DNA of 64,000 nt, taken from positions 1-64,000 of the forward strand of contig JAIWZP010000051.1 in assembly GCA_025201375.1 (NCBI GenBank). The letters are read 5' to 3'. A program made the translations under genes and the position numbers. The stretch is from Gongronella butleri (lineage: Eukaryota; Mucoromycota; Mucoromycetes; Mucorales; Cunninghamellaceae). This document shows positions 58,472-64,000 of the stretch, one piece after another (positions within the stretch are counted from its first letter, which is position 1; each line of letters opens with the position of its first letter). Below the pieces are notes generated by a model that ran no database searches, was not told where the DNA came from, and saw only the letters and a list, made by a program, of their open reading frames with translations.

Positions 58472-60120
58472 AAAGGTCCATTACATTTGTACAATAAAAA
58501 ATTCATTCCCCTCTCTCACTTTTTATTATTGATTGCAATTTCCGTCCCTTTTGACCCTTATCAATGACAACATCCTTCAAAGGCTGTGCATGGTTCCGTT
58601 CAAACACGATACTGACAGCACCACGCGATTCTGAGCAATGTTGATACGACAGTGAAGATTTTGCACAAGCAGCTGCGCAATATCATAATTTTCATTTAAA
58701 ATACTCGAATTGCTCGGGAAGCAGCAAGGAATCTAGCGTTGCTCTGGGCAAGCAAATGATAATGCAACTTTGCGGCTCTCGAATGGCATTGGTTTTATTC
58801 CAGACTTCCAGCATAAGACGCGAGTAAAATTACGGAAACGCGATAAAACATGCATTTCGACATTTTTTGAAAATCGACCTCAAGGCCTATTGGCTCATTC
58901 TTGCACTGTGTTAAAGAGGTTGCAACAGACTTTCATTTGAGCTCACCCTTGCGGCACAACTATCATTAGATGGCAAGCAGCAGATAGAAAGAAAAAATAG
59001 GTCAAAATCCCTGGATGACACCCTGGCCAGCTCTCGAAAATCAAAAAATATCTATGGATTCCCACAAAACTTGGAGTGAAGCAAGGTCGCAATGTCCGCA
59101 ACAATGATGACTATGGCGCGACCGAGCAATCGTTATATTGGTTGGCGAGAAAATCGATAAAATGCCACTAAAAACGCCGTATTTTCAATCCAATGCCATG
59201 AGATAGACAATGAGCTTTTAACGGCTTGAAACGAAAATATCTCGCGCGTATGGATTGTGCGCACAAGTAAATGCCGGGGATGGCAAAAAGCGCGATTTGC
59301 ACGTGAAGGGCAACGCGTCGAAACGGCGTTTTTTAAACGTGAACTTCGACGCGTCGATACTCTAGATTTTACAGAATCACCGCACAAGCAATGCACACAA
59401 ATAGACATTTGGACTATTCTCTCTGGTAAAATGCCAACTGATCGGCTCTAGAGAGTTTAGCCGTCGAAGGACGGGCAGTCGAAACAAAGTTCTCCAGCTC
59501 ACTGAACCGCGATTTTTTCAAAATCTGCGTGAAAGAAACTCGTAAAATTTGCTTCATGGTTCATTACCCTTTGACGCGCACTTTCCCTCTGTGTTTGAGG
59601 ATGACCAGAGGAATTGAGTTTTGTTTTGCAAAAACCGGCGTGCTCGCACACAAATTTTCAAACAGGGATAGAATTGCAAATCACACGTCCTGAGACACGA
59701 AGAGCGACACTAATGAAAGCCTGCCTCCTATTCTTTCCGCTGTAACGAGTAGCGCGTGTAATTTCGGCGCCACTGTACGAATACGCGTCAAGTGCACGTA
59801 AAAATTGAAAATTTTGCTAGACGATTTTCACAAAATGGCGGCTTCACGGACAGCAGAACACTCTCATGTTCACTGCTTAATGCCGAGTGTCACAGCACCG
59901 CAAAGAATGTTATTGCAGGCATGGAAAAATCAAATTCCGACTTTTGCACTCACTTTCATTCGTTTTACTTTGATGACTCAACAACAATTAGCCATTTTCA
60001 ATCCGCGAATTTGCCCACGCTTCGGAGCTTTATTCGAGGGTCATTCAGCCATCGTTATTGGCCAGAAAATTTGAATTTGAGAAGATCCCTGTTTAACTAA
60101 TCAGTCGTGAGATCAAAAAT
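58472..60120. other. Intergenic, 1.65 kb
   Basis: AATAAA at 58492-58497 is a likely polyadenylation signal of the UPF0014 gene. The rest is low in recognisable features, with several ACGCGTC-type words (59310-59350) as in the R2 regions. No gene recognised. Confidence 0.5.
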
Positions 60121-60194
60121 GCCCTCTTAGCTCAGTTGGTTAGAGCGTGGTGCTAATAACGCCAAGGTCAGAGGTTCGACCCCTCTAGGGGGCA
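60121..60194 (+). tRNA. tRNA-Ile (anticodon AAT)
   Basis: 74-base cloverleaf without intron. Acceptor stem GCCCTCT pairs with AGGGGGC, discriminator A. D arm GCTC/GAGC, anticodon stem TGGTG/CGCCA with loop CTAATAA, T arm AGAGG/CCTCT with loop TTCGACC. A box TAGCTCAGTTGG and B box GGTTCGACCCC are intact. Anticodon AAT (inosine-modified in eukaryotes) decodes isoleucine. Confidence 0.97.
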
Positions 60195-60198
60195 TGTC

Positions 60199-60204
60199 TT
60201 TTTT
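60199..60204 (+). terminator. RNA polymerase III terminator
   Basis: Run of six T five bases after the tRNA 3' end. Confidence 0.85.
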
Positions 60205-60654
60205 GCTTTTTGAGATTCGAAAACGGAGAATCAACTTGCATTTTCACAGTTTTTTTGTTTTTTGGTCATTTTGCGCTTCCCGACAAGAATTTCTCTCTGT
60301 TTTTTTCTTTTTTTTTTTTTTGCCCAACGCTGCCATGGATTCCTGCTCTGTTTGCCGCGCTATGATTACGTTCTTGATAAAAAGCAGCTCAATCTTACAA
60401 AAAAAAAAAAATGTCGCTCTTCTTGTTCTCATCATTTTTACGAGGATGCCCTGTCTCAAAAAAATAAAGTTGGCGACGTCTCCTTTGATAATGGCGCGAT
60501 TCTGCCCTGCTTGTTTTGCATGAATCCTCCATTTTTTTTTTTTTTTTTTTGTGGCTCTGGACGAGATTCGCCAAAGTGCATACTGTAGTCCCTCCTTTTT
60601 CCTCTTGTAAAGAATAGTCGCGCGCCTCACCAGCTAGGCCATTTATTTTTACGA

Positions 60655-60663
60655 TATATAAAA
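60655..60663 (+). promoter_or_regulatory. TATA box of the small secreted protein gene
   Basis: TATATAAAA, 31 bases before the ATG at 60694. If transcription starts 25-30 bases downstream of the TATA, the leader is only a few bases long and would skip an out-of-frame ATG at 60687. Confidence 0.6.
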
Positions 60664-60693
60664 CCTAGCGTGAGCTGCAAACAATCATGGAAT

Positions 60694-60942
60694 ATGAAAA
60701 AAATAAAATTTCTTACAATTACTGGCGCACTTTTTGCAACAACCCAATATTTACTGGTTAAAGGCGCTGAACCTTGTTGCTGCAATGTAGTCGTTAGCGG
60801 GACAGATGACATGAGCCACGGAAATCAATGCACCTTTGACGGCATAGACTGTCTTGATTTCATGCAATACATTGCAACATGTGAGACGTATAATGGCTTT
60901 TCTAAAACTAGCGTCAATTGTACACTTGCTACCGGTGGATAA
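60694..60942 (+). CDS. Small cysteine-rich secreted protein
   Basis: 82 aa, single exon. Signal peptide MKKIKFLTITGALFATTQYL with positive n-region, hydrophobic core and a probable cut near VKGA. The mature part of about 57 residues has seven cysteines: a CCC triplet just after the cut, then single Cys in NQC, IDC, ATC and NC contexts. There is one N-glycosylation sequon (NCT). No family recognised. Size, signal peptide and Cys density resemble fungal secreted effector-like or surface proteins. A TATA box sits 31 bases upstream and an out-of-frame ATG at 60687. It lies 500 bases downstream of tRNA-Ile and next to the R1/TACWGTA block. Confidence 0.65.
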   Translation: MKKIKFLTITGALFATTQYLLVKGAEPCCCNVVVSGTDDMSHGNQCTFDGIDCLDFMQYIATCETYNGFSKTSVNCTLATGG

Positions 60943-61651
60943 AAAATGCACCCAAGCATCGTTCGTTCATCATGAACTATAGTATTTGGAAAGCCAAGTC
61001 AATGGGCTAACCTGTGACCTTCATGCCTCATCAAAATAATGACTTTTTTGGTACTTATGCGCAATTTTTATAATGTATATATGATTGTAAGAAAGTGAAG
61101 TTCATCTTAGTGATTTGGTGCAAGACGGGATCGAAGACGAAATGGTTATGATGTGGACTCTCATCCAAATGCTTGATCTTTTCGATTGGCATCGGGCCAT
61201 TCATGCAGCTTGGTGGTCAACACGCTATGCTTCTGTATCGTTGAATTTTCTCGCGTGAAGCTTGAAAGTAAAACTGGCATTATCATAACACTGGAAAAGG
61301 TCTGTCCGGTTTTGTATCATACTGTAGGCGGGGTTTTCCCTACAGTACCTACTGTGGATTCCTACGTACAAATGCAGCCATATTCAGAGGCTGTTTGTAC
61401 TGTAGCTCCTTTTTGTAGGTGCCTGGCTGTCACAACGATCAGTTTTTTAGCCAGAACGCGGCTGCTAAATTTCTTTGTAGCCTTCTTTGCAGGTACGAAT
61501 CGCGACAAATGCTGATGTTGATTTTTCATTGAGTGGTTCATTGATCCATGCGATTCACACTTTTTTTTGAAGCGCTTTTGGTGCTTTTTTATTACAGTAG
61601 TGATGCGCTGCTCACTTAAAGACGTACTGTAGACGTTGTAATGCTGTATCA

Positions 61652-61714
61652 TACTGTACAGTACAGTACAGTACTACAGATTTACAGTACACAAAATAAT
61701 TACAGTATACTGTA
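61652..61714. repeat. TACTGTA/TACAGTA chain, cluster 3
   Basis: Overlapping chain of four words (starts 61652, 61657, 61662, 61667), then words at 61683, 61701 and 61708. Densest single stretch after the transposon's own left flank. Confidence 0.85.
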
Positions 61715-62534
61715 CTAGAGCGCGTCACACTGCCTAAAAAACACAGACATTTACTTTTTAAAACGGCAAGGGCGCAACGCGTATTATGTACAGTATTTTT
61801 CATATTTGCCGGCGTGCTGTGCCTCCAGAAATTTTTTTACAACCAACTCGCCTGCCGACGAAAAATGCGTCATGGCGTAAACTACCTATGGCCCAGTGTT
61901 CAGGACGGACCCTCCCGATTTTTTTTTGTACTCGAAAATGCCAAAAGCCCAAAACCTCTTATTTGTTTATTATGCATTCATCTGTCCATCTGCATGGTCG
62001 ACCCCGCTCAAAAATAGCCGCATCAAATTCAGCGCACATTTTGCAACAAAAAAGCTTTAACCCCCAAAGCGCTACGACCACTTTTGAAAAATTCAGGGGT
62101 CACACATTTCAATCTCAGAAAATGCCAAATTTGGGAAATTTCGAACTCCGAGTGATCAATGCATCCCAAACAGGTAACTCCGACAATTTGTTACTGTATT
62201 TGCAGACAAAATGTCCGGTCGCCCCAACTTAAGAAAATGTCCAAAGAGTGACGCATGAACGGCGATCGACTGGGAAAAGTGCCTGCTTTGGTCAAGATTT
62301 TTTTTCGCCAATTCATGTTTGAGAAATATCAAAACGGAAATTTGGATTGCACGTGCGCTGCTGAAGTGCTGATGAGTGTCTGCAGCAGGCTGCTGGCGAA
62401 GTGATTGACCGATGCAAAAAGCTCAAAGCCTCAAACCCAAGCTACAGTAGCTAACGCGCTGCAAGTCATCCCAAGATTAGATGCTTTGACTCCCGCCCAT
62501 ATATTTTGTGAGTAAACCTGCAATACAGATGTAT

Positions 62535-62561
62535 TACTGTACCTACAGTACTACTACTGTA
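62535..62561. repeat. TACWGTA cluster inserted in R1 copy C
   Basis: Three words (62535, 62544, 62555) lie in about 40 extra bases between CTGCAATA and AAAATT, which are adjacent in copy B near 36915. Confidence 0.75.
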
Positions 62562-63694
62562 AAAATTATAAGTTGATTAGGCCGTTGTCGAGCAAATGCT
62601 CATTTGAGAAATTGTCCAAAAATAAACCGTTTTTTTCTGTCAGTTTTGATCATCGGATTGTGGTGATACAGCAGCAATCAGTAGGCTCATATCATAAGCA
62701 AGACAGTAACATGAAGAAATGTGAAGTATGATATTGTAGTGATGAATCAGCAGCTGCTTTTGACAAGTTACGTAAAAGCGCCGCGAAAAACCATCTTTTT
62801 CTTTGTCGAGAAAATTGAGTTTAAACATGATGGATAAAGCAAATATTCAAGCATGCAAAGGTTGTTCATCGGGTGTGCAAACAATTGAAAAATGACTCCT
62901 TTACTGTAATACAGTACCTACTGTAGAATCAAGCACCGTTCGAGGCAAGAGCCCCGTTTTGTCCTTTCAGGTGGCGAGGACTCCTGTATTTGTACTGTAT
63001 GCACAATCATGTAGCCCATCCATGCTCTCTTTTCTTCCTAATTTCTCGGCATTTGGTGATTCAATCACTTTCATACTGTATTTTAACACCCATTACAGAC
63101 AGTTTTACAGAGATACTGTACTCCCGCACTTTGGATCACTCTCAAATGGATAGATAAAAAACAAGGGCACGGCACATGTAAAATTATTTATTATTTATAT
63201 TTCCCAGCCAAAGTCTCATTTTACCCTACAGCCTCACCTTTTTTTCGTGATCTATCATAGACATGCCATCGATTTCATATTTTCAGAGATCATGTTACTG
63301 TAGATGTATTCTTTCATCACTTACTGTAATATCTAAAAATTTCCTTGAAAATTCAGCTCTGTAGACGCGAAACTTCAATTCTCGAAACGGCCATTATAAG
63401 GGAAACCGATGCACCGTATCATCATCCCTTCTTGCGCCGAATTTGAGGCGGATCTGCTACAATAGCTCCATCTCACGCAGGGCCAAAATTGGGTGTAATT
63501 GAAGCCTTACGCTCTCAATTCACGATTTTTTTGTTCTATCGGTGTGTCTGGCGGTGCCTGGCAGTGAAACGGCCTGAGAGATCGGAATGATGCCAAGATA
63601 TCATCGTACTGTATCAAGCCGCACGATAAGCCAAAAGCGCCCATTGAAGGAGATCGACGCACAAATCTTACGATTAGGCTGATGTCAAGCTTGT

Positions 63695-63726
<32 letters not shown>

Positions 63727-64000
63727 GGAGGCACCAAAGAATGAGGCTGGACGCCTTTTTGCTCATTGGTGAGAGTCAATTTTTCAAAGAGGCCCGAGGG
63801 CAACGGAGAAAAACAGCACAGTGGCGGCCGTCTGATCAGATTTGGTGTGCATGGCGGGCCATGTGTGGCAGCGGGATTGCCCTGATTGCGTGTTACGTGT
63901 CTCTGGGCGGCGATTTGAACTTGCAGCGGGCGACGCGTCGCCAATGGCATGTCTCGGAGCGTGGATTTTGCTGGACCGATGTGCGCACAAAGTTGATCGT

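Larger units (their letters stand above)
61560..62930. repeat. Dispersed repeat R1, copy C
   Basis: Shares GTGCCTCCAGAAAT, CTGCATGGTCGACCCCGC, AATTCAGGGGTCAC, GTGATCAATGCATCCCAAAC and CTGCAAGTCATCCCA with copies A and B. Carries copy-specific TACWGTA words at 62192-62198 and 62445-62451, and a cluster at 62535-62561. Confidence 0.75.
60943..64000. other. Intergenic, 3 kb, densest TACWGTA block
   Basis: No gene recognised to the window end. Contains repeat R1 copy C and 27 exact TACTGTA/TACAGTA words from 61320 to 63613. A T-run at 63698-63726. Open frames at 61186 and 63507-63950 have no motifs and carry inserted words, so I do not call them genes. Confidence 0.6.

Noticed and set aside
61186..61515. 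109-codon open frame near the 3' block
   Set aside because: Carries three TACWGTA words inside it, has no splice context or motif, and no similarity to the other genes.
63507..63950. 147-codon minus-strand frame at the window end
   Set aside because: Runs through a poly-Lys segment encoded by a T/A homopolymer and has no motif; likely spurious.
1..64000. CRISPR array, operon or prophage
   Set aside because: Intron-bearing eukaryotic genes throughout; no spaced direct repeats with unique spacers.

Overview
The window is nuclear DNA of a fungus. The protein-coding genes are eukaryotic (eL19 ribosomal protein, V-ATPase subunit a, ATP12, coronin, epsin, mitochondrial uL16) and cut by many short introns. 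The 3' splice sites are often preceded by long runs of T. Gene content (a CHIP/STUB1 ubiquitin ligase, a pyruvoyl-tetrahydropterin synthase, a Nic1-type nickel transporter, a CBM21 PP1 regulator) fits an early-diverging, Mucoromycota-like lineage better than a yeast. That placement is inference.

Layout. 0-6.6 kb: three tandem minus-strand paralogues of MFS sugar porters, the first cut by the window edge. 7.7-16.1 kb: ATP12, a four-CBS-domain protein, an alpha/beta hydrolase, a repeat-bearing gap, PTP synthase and RPL19. 16.4-22.7 kb: two divergently transcribed paralogues of an unnamed seven-helix membrane protein. 25.7-34 kb: V-ATPase subunit a, a glycogen-targeting PP1 subunit and an epsin. 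34-38 kb: a complete Tc1-like DNA transposon nested in a dispersed repeat. 38.2-46 kb: CHIP, coronin, MRPL16 and a bHLH factor. 49-58.5 kb: a nickel/cobalt permease, a coiled-coil protein and a UPF0014/FetB-like permease. 60-61 kb: a tRNA-Ile and a small cysteine-rich secreted protein. The rest is intergenic.

Most of the genes are housekeeping and do not form a pathway. The noteworthy signal is in the intergenic DNA. A 7-base word, TACTGTA/TACAGTA, occurs about 50 times in three intergenic blocks (24.6-25.6, 34.5-37.6 and 61.3-63.6 kb) and only a handful of times elsewhere. This is the footprint expected (TA + CAG or CTG + TA) when a Tc1/mariner element with CAG...CTG ends excises and leaves three bases. 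The resident element at 35432-36765 has exactly those ends and sits inside a chain of such words. Three diverged copies of one repeat let before/after sites be compared, and several differ by a 5-base gain at a TA. I read these blocks as a record of repeated transposon visits.

Other points: microexons of 9, 14 and 17 nt, two of which paralogue comparison explains by an extra intron just upstream of an existing one; a sugar-porter paralogue that lost canonical sugar-site residues; an RPL19 start codon split by an intron; and a 59-T tract at one 3' splice site.
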